Source: Ischnura elegans (taxonomy: Eukaryota > Arthropoda > Insecta > Odonata > Coenagrionidae). From it: a DNA stretch of 64,000 bases. The notes below the pieces were generated by a model. The model worked only from the letters and a program-made list of their open reading frames with translations. It ran no database searches and was not told where the DNA came from. The stretch covers positions 6,324,001-6,388,000 of the forward strand of contig NC_060254.1 in the NCBI RefSeq assembly GCF_921293095.1, read 5' to 3'. The position numbers were made by a program, and so were the translations under genes. Positions 1 through 11,600 of the stretch are shown piece after piece. Each line of letters opens with the position of its first letter. The first letter of the stretch is position 1.

Positions 1-364
1 TCCGGCCAATTGCCTATGTAAACACATTAGTGAAAAACCCCGATGAACGAACTCCTCTTTTACGAAAACTCCCGATCAACGAAATGAAATTTCGGCGCGA
101 TCGAGTGAAATTCACCTCCCAATAACCAATTTTTCCGGTTAAATTTTTATTTTCATATGAATAATTTAATGTTCGTAGCGTTGGAGGGCAAATCAGAGAC
201 TTCCACTGAATAAGCCAATCAGAATAGTCATTATTAACCGTAACCATAGCCTTCCGTCGTGTGTTTCCGCCGACCCCAACTCGCGGCTCGCGGCGAATTG
301 CGAAAAATGTTAATGCTGACTTTCGTAAATAACTCAATGTCCCAATATTTACATGCTCAAAGAT

Positions 365-2251
365 ATGATATCTAGAGCTATGTACTTCGAACGCATTCTT
401 TTGACGGTTGTTTAAGATACTTTACAGAATTACAACGCGTAAATTCCGAGAAGCATTTTTTTCACTGGCCGCCATCTTGGATAACTTCTTTAAAATTTAA
501 CTAAATTACGGAAGATACAATGTGCGCGCTAGAAGATGAAAGCCAAAATTTGCATCTCTTAATTATCTTTAATATATGACTCAGTAGTTACTCTTGTTTC
601 ATTCACATTGTTTATTTCAACATCATCTAAAAAATAGGAGAAACTTTTGCATTTACCGCAATCTTGGATAAAAAATATTCGCACTTAAGACACGAAAGCC
701 AACATTTCCCATTGATCTAGACGTTACTTGAATTGAGTGCTTTATACTAAAGGTCAGTCTCTGTCTGTCGGCGATTGTAGGTGTTGATTTTCTCCTGAGA
801 AAAAGGTTTGCGACGCCCGTCAATTGTTGCATGAAGAAGACGACACAGTCTAAACATGCCATGTTTAGACTGGGCCAATGGTGATGCCTCACCCCTGTGG
901 TAGCAGCAAAAATCCATGAATGACAGCGGGATTAATTCAGCGGTGGTTGGCGGGAGTTGATGCACTCATGGGGAAAGTAGATTTCTTCCTCGATCGCTGC
1001 ACGGGCCCAAACATAGGACTAACAATAAAAAATGTGCGTGTTATTTTCTTCCCCCCAACTGCAATAGCTAAGTTGCGACCTCTCGACCGAGGGGTCATTT
1101 CTGCGGCAAAGCGGCATTACCGTCGGATTTTAGTGGAGTTTTTGGTTTGTCGAATGGATGTAAGGGATCGGCGAAATTGAAGAGGACCATTTTGCAGGTA
1201 ATGCAAGGGTTTTGCAAAGCTTGGAAGCGTGTCGCACCTGTCACCATATTTACTTATTTTGCAAAAACCGGGTTTGCAGTCAACAGCATCATTATCGTGA
1301 CTTATTTTACTTCAAGAACTCCTGCATGAGGCCTTCCAAGCTGTTTTCTTATCGGGAGTTGTCAATCCGGTTTGCAGTCAACTGCGACCACGCGATGGAG
1401 AGTGATGACGAAAGCTGTGTATCCTGGCAGGGTCTCTCAAAAGTCATGAATATTGAAGGGTCGTTTGATGAGTTCACTAGAATAGACTCAAATTTCGTAA
1501 TCCGCGAAGCCAGTGAACTGAGGGTTGCAGAATATAATTTCTCGAAAACTCAGATTTCAAAATCGTGACATATTTTACTTCGAGAACTCCTGCATAGGGC
1601 CTTTCAAGATGTTTTCTTATCGGCAGTTGTCTATCCGGAATGCGATGGAAATGATGCTAGTACAATGAATTATTTACGAAGCCCGCGACCGCAAATATTG
1701 CTATGGAGTATTTTGGATTCGACTACTATAAAGAAATGCAGCCACCCACTGAGCTTTAATGGGTCGACGAAAGTCGCACTCGCGCCGTTATGGTAGAGCG
1801 ATCTTAATTTCATGATGAAGCTATAATTGGCGCTGTTACTTAAACTTTATATTAGCAATGGTCAAATCTATCGAATTCTTAATTTTTCAGTGTAAACTTC
1901 GCGAATACATGTACTCTATTTCAAATACTGAGAATAAAGGGATGGCCTCGCACTCACCGCTACGTTGCATACATTTTTGAAAACCGATGAAAAAGCATGC
2001 GAAGTGATTGAATAATACGAACTGAGGCTTCCTAAATGTGGTCTATAGCCCGCGATTTGCATTGCAGCTGAAGAAATAAGCAATGTTTTGAAGTATGCGA
2101 AGGTAGAATGAAGATAACGCATGCAGACTTGCTTCAATTTCCGAGCCCCTAGAATGATGCAACGTGCGCATCACCTCCGGGGAACGAACTCCTGATCAAC
2201 GAAACGGCAAAATTTCGGTCCCTTGAGTTTCGTTTAAGAGAGGTTTTACTG
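365..2251 (+). mobile_element. Tigger/pogo transposon copy T1 with TIR at right end
   Basis: The right end (reverse complement CAGTAAAACCTCTCTTAAAC) abuts TA at 2252-2253, as expected for Tc1/mariner-pogo elements. The body matches, in opposite orientation, copy T2 at 16515-19020. The plus strand codes decayed transposase. T1 lacks a roughly 640-bp segment present in T2 (about 17890-18530). It contains a perfect 27-bp palindrome at 846-872. Confidence 0.75.
920..1568 (+). pseudogene. Decayed Tigger (DDE_1/CENP-B-like) transposase fragment, T1
   Basis: Broken frames code [19 protein letters not shown], then [20 protein letters not shown] and VISAAKRHYRR. These match the Tigger transposase core, in which the catalytic Asp lies in a VDNC-like motif and the FLPPNxTxxxQPLDQGVI motif follows; the conserved Gln is replaced by Arg here. 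Further on, a second frame gives [20 protein letters not shown] with [13 protein letters not shown], the C-terminal acidic region of the same family. Frameshifts and missing domains make it non-functional. A ~90-bp segment around 1290-1380 is repeated imperfectly at 1560-1645. Confidence 0.8.
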
Positions 2252-2772
2252 TATTTAAACTTTTTTGCTTAAAAAATAAAATAATGGAAACGATCTTTTC
2301 ACAGAGCTTTCATTTACAACTTCAGTGAAATTATTTTTTTTCCCTTTTTGCGGTTGCTCATTTAAATTTTCCATTAATTCAGATAATAAGAGTTCGTCCT
2401 TCGAACTGAGTATCGAGAAGCAATGGGGGAGAACCAGACCGGTACCGAGAACCGAAAAAATTTAAGAACAGACTCATCCTTAGTTTTTACAGAAGATGGA
2501 AAACTCAATGCTTTGATCTGTTCTTGACACTGATATCCAAGAAGTCGACCTTGCCTTCCTCCTCCTCTTCAAGCTTGAAAACTACCATATTTCACCAAAT
2601 ATAGTCCCCCCCCTAATTTAGAGGCTTCAGTTTCAGGGAAAAATAAAAAAAAATGCAGTTGAATGTAGTCCCCCCCTTTTACCACAGGCATTTTTGGAGA
2701 AATGGGGGACTATTCAGATAAATACGGTATTTTCTAAAAAATTGAATTCAATGAATTGAGGAAAGGGTCCAA

Positions 2773-2961
2773 TTACCTATTTACACCTGTCCACATTGCA
2801 GAGATATCGTCAACATAACAGTACCACCAATAAATATTTGTAGTGTTCAACAACTTGTTTTCAAAGAGCTTGGCTTGGAAATCGTCCATAAAGAGGTCCA
2901 CAAGGATTTTCCAACTGCCAATAGTACTCACCATAAAACTGAAAATAGTTCTCCCACACAC
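2773..2961 (-). pseudogene. Reverse transcriptase fragment, Penelope-like
   Basis: The minus strand reads LVDLFMDDFQAKLFENKLL, then IYWWYCYVDDISAMWTG. The xYVDD box preceded by YW and a D-I-x-M-D-x-x-E/Q helix is typical of the fingers-palm of Penelope-like or related reverse transcriptases. Only about 60 residues survive, with no other domain nearby. Confidence 0.5.
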
Positions 2962-3762
2962 ATACTTAAAGTAACTAGAGTAAACCAGTGAGGAAGGTTA
3001 GTTCTGCTCCTGCACCTTTCGGCACTTTCTCAGCAACACTTTCTCATAGCTTCCAAAAGGGGCACATATGCCTTGCAAGAGGAGACCCAGCGAGATCTCT
3101 GGAGATTCAGGTCCAGGCAAATGATTTTCCCCCATGGAATTTTTCCAAGTCAAAAGAATTAAAAACTCAGCCCTAACAGATGAAAATACAACGAGTATGG
3201 CACATAATAAACGTCATTCATGATGTTGTAAAAATCAAACCCTCCTAATGAAGTCAAAATCTCACTTTACTGAATAAATCGAGTTAGGATAAAATTCCTT
3301 TAATAATGAACTTGAAATACCTAATTTGCTCAAATGGAAATGGGAACAATAACTCAAGCCCCTGGAGTATTCCTTGAGGCACTCTAATTTAAAGGGCTTT
3401 GAATTAAATCAGGCTGTTAACGTCAACCATTCGAAATTTAAATCTGGCATCTTAATGGTTAATGGAGGCTGGCAACTTATGCCCAGTACTGCACTATGAT
3501 CTGAGGAGAAAGTGGCAAAATGAATCACCATAGTGCTTATGATTGCCAAGAATCAGCAGAATATTGAGTATCCAAACCATAAATCAACCACTGAAAGACA
3601 TTTCAATCCCTTCCCTCATTATCTAATTTATCATGCAGAGAGAGATGGTCAACTCGGTGTCGTCATTATCACGTACCCAAGAAACCTGGAGAACTGATAA
3701 CAATCAAGTAGCATAGGAAGAAGTCTTAAGTCCTAATTAACGAGCATGCTGTTGATGAAGTA

Positions 3763-5112
3763 CAGTAGACTCGTGATGACCAAGTTCACAGGACCGAAAA
3801 ACCAGAGGTTCGTAGTAACAAAGTTCATATGAACGTTTCTTTTAGGAATCTTTAAAAAAAACTGCATATAATATACACGATTAAATTGCACAGAAATATA
3901 TAAAAACAAGAAAATTCATATCAGTTTCTCAATAGAAGAATGCGGCATGAGGCAATCGAGGGTCGATCTTCCTGAATGCAGTAAGTCCTTAATGTACGAA
4001 CTAGATGCATTCTGAGACATTGTTCATAAGTTGATAAACCTACAGTCCCGTCACTGAGAGTTGTCCAATGACAGGCAGAATGGTATAGGTCGGGGTAGGG
4101 GGCAAGGTTGCCAGGTAAGAAAGGGAAATGCCTACTTCACTAGTAAACAAGGAGGGTACCATGCAGAAAGGAGCCAGAAGGGATGACAAGAGTTAAGGAC
4201 CCAAAGGAAGAATCACTTGTTTGGGTGATTCGAAGAAAGGGCTTGCTTTGGCGGATCAGGCTTACTTCGGTGCTCCATATGCAGTTGACAACGTTGTATG
4301 ACTAGGCAAGGGTGTGAGGTGCATTTGGGGGACAGTGATTGAATGCAAACCATGCTGGCCCAGGGTTATCCACCCCTCTTAATGCGCTGTCATCGGACAA
4401 CTCTCGCCGACCGGACTGTATGCAAGGAATCGAGGAGTATAGTTATCCCGCAGAATGCAACACTGCATCACAATTGTGCACTCACTCACAATTATGACGA
4501 ACTGATCTAGCTGGGCGTGCGATGCAGCCAGAGCCGAAAAAAATCACTACTTGCGGTAAGGAAGAACGTGCGAAACGCTGAACAGTTCCTAAATTCACAC
4601 TGGATTCAATGATACCTTGTTCAGATTGTGCCCACAGAGAGTTTCTCTACCCCACACTGCATAGCATCAGCCAAATAGAAAGGTGCCAGATTTTAAATTT
4701 TTGAATGCTATTATCTCTGAAAGTTTGCTAGTTGAATGTGCGTTAGAAGAGGACAAACTGTTAGTCCAATTTATGAGCTGCTATGAGTGGGTCACCATGA
4801 CTGCAGGAGAATGAAGCTTATTATATTATGTTAGGTGTACACTGAATAAAGAACCATAATTGACACTCTTGGGCGCAGTACACGAGAAGAACTTAAAAGT
4901 GGTGCAATTATTTAAAGTTAGCATAGTGTACATCCACCTAAATGCCGTTGCTTATTCGTGGAACTTCTTAATAACTTCATAAAGTTCATTTTGTAACCAC
5001 TGAGACTGAAGTTTGTAATTTCGTAAAAACGAAAATTTCGTAATAACGTTTTTTTCACTATAGCAAGGATAGGCCTTTTCGTCGGACCAACGCTTTGCTT
5101 AAGAGTCTACTG
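3763..5112. mobile_element. Tigger-like element C1 (1350 bp, TA TSD)
   Basis: Flanked by TA on both sides. Left end CAGTAGACTCGTGATGACC; right end reverse complement CAGTAGACTCTTAAGCAAAG, sharing ten terminal bases. A related fragment is C2 at 27545-27933, which shares the AATTATGACGAACTGATCTA block. No intact ORF. It carries a nested element at 4043-4418. Confidence 0.75.
4043..4418. mobile_element. Nested 376-bp MITE inside C1
   Basis: TA on both sides; ends are CAGTCCCGTCACTGAGAGTT and (reverse complement) CAGTCCGGTCGGCGAGAGTT, continuing with TGTCC(A/G)ATGACAG in both arms. TIRs of about 35 bp with few mismatches. Non-coding. A younger insertion into the Tigger-like host C1. Confidence 0.8.
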
Positions 5113-5506
5113 TAATGCTGGACACTGTTGAATTCAAGACATAGTTGAAATGAAGAGACTCGATAAAATCGGATGAAACCTGAGATTTAATAACACCAGA
5201 GAATGCAGCACTAGTGTGTTGAAGAGCTTGGGATGGCATAAGAATAGCTGCACATGAAAAGCAAAGGATGTGAGGTAGTACTGCAACGAACATTGCATGT
5301 ACAAGTGACATTGATATACGATGCCCCCCAAGTAGTAACTCAGGCATCAATTTTCCAGAAAGAGAATCTCATAACTTAACAAAAGTTTGAATAACACATC
5401 ATACAATTGACTCACATGAGAAATTACGTCAACATGCTCCAACCAGGAAAGGAGAACAAAAGATAATTTATGGCGTAAAACAAAAATAATCTGCAATACG
5501 ACTTGC

Positions 5507-5627
5507 CCGCATTTGCTTTCGAAGGGTCTGACGGATGGTGAGGCCTCTGTGAGCTTGAGGACCCTCCCGGAGGGACAGAGGACTGTGATTTTGAGGAGGG
5601 GGCGTTCCTTTTTCGAGGCTCCATTTC
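5507..5627 (-). CDS. CycT: CycT probable coding exon 7 (Ser/Pro-rich linker)
   Basis: It follows a strong TTCTTTCAG acceptor, is open in phase 0 as exon 6 requires, and encodes [20 protein letters not shown] followed by a Ser/His/Pro-rich stretch. That fits the disordered region after the cyclin box but has no diagnostic motif. The best-looking donor at the end of this reading is GC-type (GCGG|GCAAGT), so the 3' boundary is uncertain. Confidence 0.55.
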
Positions 5628-8600
5628 CTGAAAGAAGTCAAAAGCATGCACAATGAGTAGTCAAACACACAAACAACTTTTTGCACAGCCCATCACAATT
5701 TCATAGAGGAATTCAGGAATATATGACTCCAGGGAATGACCCCTCCTGCTCTAACTGCTGATAAGAGGACTTGCTTCAAACAACACTATCATCTCGAAAT
5801 TTGGGACAAATTCCTCACACCTACACCTATTTGTTCCCTCTTCGAGGGTGACTCGAGGTGATGCGCTTCCTCCTTCAGGAAAGGTACAACACTTACAGTC
5901 AAAGATACTCTCCACAGAAACTTCTTTATCACAAAAGATAAAAAGAAAACTTTTCAAAGGAAGAGGGTGGACTAATTTTCCATCTCTTTTCAGGGAAAAT
6001 GGCAGGTATTCCAGTAAATAACGAAATTCTAATAACATCTTTATGTTGTATAATGTTCCAATGAAATGATAATCAAATTTCCAAGCTCTTTCTTCACAAC
6101 AGTCTCGGCCTGAATACTAGCCCTACCTTATTATTTGGTTTTGTTAACCTACTATAAAACATGATCAACAAACTAATATAATGCCAGAAATTCATCATTC
6201 TTTGGGCTTATTATTTTTTCTAAATATCGTGTAGTTTTAAAATTTCACAATGTTGGTTGACTTTCGTGAACTCTTGAAAATGATAACTCAATACATATGC
6301 CCTTCTTTGGTTTTTGGGTTGCATTCTTCACCATATTTAAAATGATGCCATATAATGCTGATATAGAAATAATATTTTTTAGTTTTAGCACTAGAAATAG
6401 GCATGCCATGAACCAAAATAAATGTTAGTGCAGAAGGGAGAAGGAAAAAACTAATGATCAAATTATATTCCTCTCGGGTTCCTGTCCAGGTAAGGCACTC
6501 CATCTACCTCTCCGCCAACGATTCCATTCAAGACTTTACCACAGTCATAAATGCTGTTGACACCTACGTTGTGTGAGGTTCTGCGATTATAAAATTCTCT
6601 CTCTTCTCCTCTGCAGACATTTCAATAGAAATTAGTTATTTGCTTTGTCCTTTCCACGTTACTATTTATTTACGATAATGGTGCGAATATTTTTAGTGGT
6701 TACATAAAGAAAATCTTTTCTCTACATTAATGACACTTTGAATAATTTTTATTTGCAGAAAGAAACACAAATACTATATGAGGTTAACGTACACGCTTTG
6801 GGGTATCATTTTTGGGAATTCATGCAAGTGAACCAATACTTCACGTTGAGAAATGATAAAACGTATGTTGTAGGAAAAAAAATGAATGCGGGTAATAACT
6901 TCTCTCTTTATTTCCCCATCCTCCAATATTGGAGGATACTTCTCTAGCTTTTCTCCAGTAGGAACCTTGCTCCTACCAGCATAAAAGAAGAGACATACTA
7001 AATAAACATAGCACCTCACATCCGGCATGAATGGCCTTGATGACGATTAGAGTCTTTCATTTTAACGTCTGCAAAGATGATGGAGCACAACAGCTGGACA
7101 GAGAGCCCGAAAAGAATTTACTTCAAATATTCGCCGGTAGAAAATCATATCCTACGTAATTTATGATCGTAACTGAATCATAATGGAAATAACTGCTGAA
7201 AAAGATTGTACATTCACCTGACAATACTGAGGGAACCACAAATATTAACCTTGAAAGGTTATTATGGAAACAAGCTAAAACCCATTTCTTTTTTTCTTGT
7301 CACTGAGTGATAGAGAGCATCACCAACAGTGGTTAGGCAGGCTGCCGTTAAAATTTCATAGGCGTTGGAAAAAAAATCTATCTTATGAGTAGATAATAAT
7401 TGCTATTTGCTACAGACCACAAAATTCTTAGATTAAATTTTATACAAAAATTTTCAATTGTTATTTTATTTCGCTATCTAAAATGGACAGGAATTTCTTT
7501 GGCGCTAAGATAGTTGATATTTAAGCATAAAGAATGGGAAGTTTAGGGTTGTGAGATTTATAACCATATTCCACATAAAATCACTAACAAAGAGCATTTT
7601 TTAAATTCTATCTTAAATAACCACCAAAAATGTTAAACTAGGCCACTAAAGACATGAAAAGGGCGGTGGGAACAAAAGCAAACATTTTTTCGAGACTTAT
7701 TAAAGAGGCCAAGTGCCAATTTTCCCACTGACTTCGTATAATCAAGAGTTTACTGTACCAATCTCTTGCTGTGTACAGCATGAATGACAGAGGTCATTCT
7801 GCCTACAACTGTGACTACCATTCTGAGCTCTTTTAAATGAGGTTAAACTTGACTATTAATTTCCAAGCAAACTGGGATTTCTCAATTTCAGTCATTAGTA
7901 CGTAATTATCACATTAAAGATAGGGCACATTCGGCAATCGATGGCTATAATACATTTTATATCCCTAAATAATGACTCCTTTAGGGAAATGAATTACCAG
8001 CAGCAACATCAAACTAACTGAATCGCCCATAATATGAGAATCTTTTGAAGGAACTTTATCAAGCTTTTTTTGGTTAGAAACATCACTGTCAGCAAAGAGA
8101 GATATATTTCCAAGTAATGCTGACTGTAAATTTATTCAATGGATAAGAAATGAGATTAGTACATGAAGCTCTTTACTTTGGACCACCACAGTGTTTAATA
8201 GGAACTAATAGTTAGATATATATATATATAATGTGATCAAGACTGAAGTTCAGCTGCTTAGTGAGGCTGCATTTGATGGGGTGCAACGACAAGAAACCTC
8301 ATGTCAAAAACATTACACCACAAGATATTAACAATTATAACCATGATAACTTTCCAAGATTATAAAGCAAGAGAAAATCCTCACCAACTGGTAGCCAAGA
8401 CCATGAGCAATGTGTGGATTTTGAGCGGCAGCCGACACACTCATTATCTTCATTTTGAGCCTAGATGGACATTGATCAAAGATGACAAGAAACTCGGCCG
8501 TCAACTCCTCCAGCAGCTCCTGGGTCACAGTTTTGTCTACATACCAAAACCACTCCTTCCCCTCACTAGACTGAGGAATCTGCAATTGCAAACCAGATTA

Positions 8601-11600
8601 TCATCAATTACGCATTCACTCAATTCCATGGAATTTGGATAAAATAGAATGTTTTTAATCAAAAAGCAGGATTTTTCACTCAACTTATTGACGCATAATG
8701 CATTTCTAAGGGTGAACACTCAGGATCCTGGTGACAAATCACACCACTCAAAGGAAAAAGCTAAGATGCACGCGGTACTCTCCCAGTGGAAGCCTTCCTC
8801 CCCTCCCCCAAAGACCCCCCTTTCAAAAAACAACCGTCTCACAAAACCCTAAAAATTCCAACATACTCCAAAACAGCCAGCCCCTCTCTTTCCTCTACAC
8901 TAGTGACAGGATCGACATACACATGGACTACATGGCAAAACACAATGCACTTGAAAATGGAGAAGTACACAACAACACACACTACACGCCAATAAATTAA
9001 AGAGGAAAATGCTGCAACATAAGAATTTCCCCCATATTGTGTCACAAAGCACACATGCCTTTTAATAGAATTTGGTCAGTACCAAGCTAAGACAATTAAA
9101 ATGACAGCCCATAAAGATCAGGATAGATTATGATGTGGGAAATGAGATAATAAGTAGGCACACCAGTTGTTTTCACTCGGCATGATGGGATGTGAAGAAA
9201 AAGAACTTATTCAAAATGCAGGGGTCGTTCACCGACAGGAACAACACGATTCCAAAACCTCAAATTCCTCCACAAAAACACCCCTCCATTCCCCCCCTCA
9301 CTCGACCTACCATCATCAGACACAATCATTGAAGACTACAAGATACAAATTCTTTATAAAGTTAATGAATTATTTTTAAAACATATTTATTATAATTTAT
9401 TGTTGAGTCCATTCCAATTGTCTATTCCTGATTCCACCGATTCTCGGGCACGGAATCGGAATCGATCACCAATAGTCGATTCCGATTCCATCGATTCCAG
9501 AAAGGTAAATGTTTTGACCATAGACAATAAGCTTGGGGCATAAAGGCCGCCACACACCTAAGCGGCCGCAGTGTCAGCCTTGCCCGTGCAGAGGATACGC
9601 CCGGCACGCGGGTGCTGCGACGACCATACCTTAGCAGCCTCGGAAACATGAAAATGTTGGCAAGAGCAACGAACAGACAAACCCTGACATGGCGCGTGTT
9701 CATGAGCAACCCTCAGGGAAAAAATTTGGAAAATACGGGATTGGGAAGCAATGCATGCGTTTTTCCTTCTTTTATTAACCACTGGTCATGGCAAATCAAA
9801 TTATTGCGATTGTGAACCACCATCGGAGAATTCATCTGGACCACCAATTTTAATGTATAATAGATCGAAATATATATTTTTTATTTTCGAATGATACTTG
9901 AGGTCTGATGATAATAAAAACGTGTAGAAAGCGGGTTTGCCTGCGAAAAAAAGTTTCTTACAAAATACGTGCAGAAAGCGGGTTTTTTAAATAACTTTTT
10001 TCATAGACTAACACGCTTCTGCGTCAATAATAAATATTTAGACACATTTGCGTTTGCATAGTTTCATCAATGCAACCTTGAGAAAGTTGATACTTGCTTG
10101 GCATAAGCCGCCTCAGACTCGACAGGTTGTGTTCGGCCGCCACTCCGCACCCACCAGGCTGCTCTAGTATATATGGACGCAATGAACGCTACATTACTGT
10201 TTAGCCACCACGGCCAAACGACAATGTAACCACCGCGGCCACTCAGGTGTGGAGTGGCCTTAACGGTTATATCTGAACGAAAGACAACTGAAAGAACTAC
10301 TGTCCTGCGCGAGTCATTGCACGTGCTGCTGCTTGATAATCTAGTGCTCTTTGTGAAATATGTCCTCTTACGTGTGGAAGTATTTTCAAGTACATTCGAA
10401 TGACAAATTTGCTAAGTGTTCTTTGTGTAGTACTCTTATTTCAAGAGGAGGGAGCAGCAAAACAACGTCTAACTTATTGAAACACCTGAAAAAAGTGCAT
10501 CATATAAATTCAGGAGCAAATGTATCCACCAAGACAAAGACCTCAGCCATAGAAGCCCCCCCCAGGAAAGCCTTGCTCAGATTCTGGGCCTTCTAAAATT
10601 GTCTTTTTTCAGCCCGAGAGTTTAAGTAAGTCTGCCTCATTTGATAACATAGCTAGTTGCAATAAATTACCAGTGTCTGCTACTGAACCATCAAAGGAAG
10701 TTTCCACAGGCATGAGAATGAAAAAAATCTTTTAAGACCAGCTTATTGATGAAACAGATACCGATGTCCCATCAGAAGGTGTAGAAATAGAATCACCAAA
10801 TTCAGATTTATTTCTTTCAACGATTGATTCAGATATGTCAGTCACTGTCTCAAATCCACAAAAACACCACATTACTCTTATCCAAAAAGAATTAATGTAG
10901 GGACCAAGAAGAAGCAGCCAACACTGGTTAATCTCTTCCACAGAGTGACTAAATTCAAAAGTAGTGATTCTAGAGCCAAAAACATTACATAACTAATTTG
11001 TGAGATGATGGGTCTTGATTTGTAGCCACTGTCAGTTGTGGATAATAAAGGATTCAGAAAATTGATAAACCATCTAGATCAACCATCAAATATTAGTTAG
11101 ACTTACGAAGAAAGACGCACTGGGTGTGAATTTTGGTGCATTTGGAGAGTGGGAGAGGCGAGCGGGGAGGGGACGCAAGCGGCCTTCAATCCATTTCGTC
11201 ACAGCTGTCGAACAATGCCAGAATAGATGCTCATATCCAAAGTTCACACACCTTTATAGCAACTCGAGAGGCCTTTTCAATGAGGCCTTAGTGCATATCT
11301 AAAAATATTTCATGACTTCTATAAAAGTTGTTAAAATCGATTTGTTTGATGTTGACGAGGCACCAAAAAAGAGACCACTAAGCATCCCTTTATTACCTTC
11401 TACCATCTTCCGATTTCTATTATCAAAGATGAACGCCCTCCTAGCGGCACACGTGGGATGAATTATGCTGTATTCGAAGGTGTGGGAAGGGGAGAAGTGA
11501 GCGGGGAGGGGACGGGATCGGCCTGCCCTTCTTGTATCCGCGACGCTGCGTGGGCCTTGGAATATTTTCTTCGAGGACGCGGACTCAATTTAGGCGTTTT

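Larger units (their letters stand above)
1..5506. other. Left flank: intron or downstream part of CycT, transposon-filled
   Basis: No further cyclin T exon could be recognised here. The segment holds a Tigger copy (365-2251), a reverse transcriptase fragment (2773-2961), and a Tigger-like element with a second one nested in it (3763-5112). Positions 1-364 contain a direct echo of the Tigger subterminal sequence (GAACGAACTCC at about 46-56). Nothing is recognised at 3000-3760. Confidence 0.5.
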
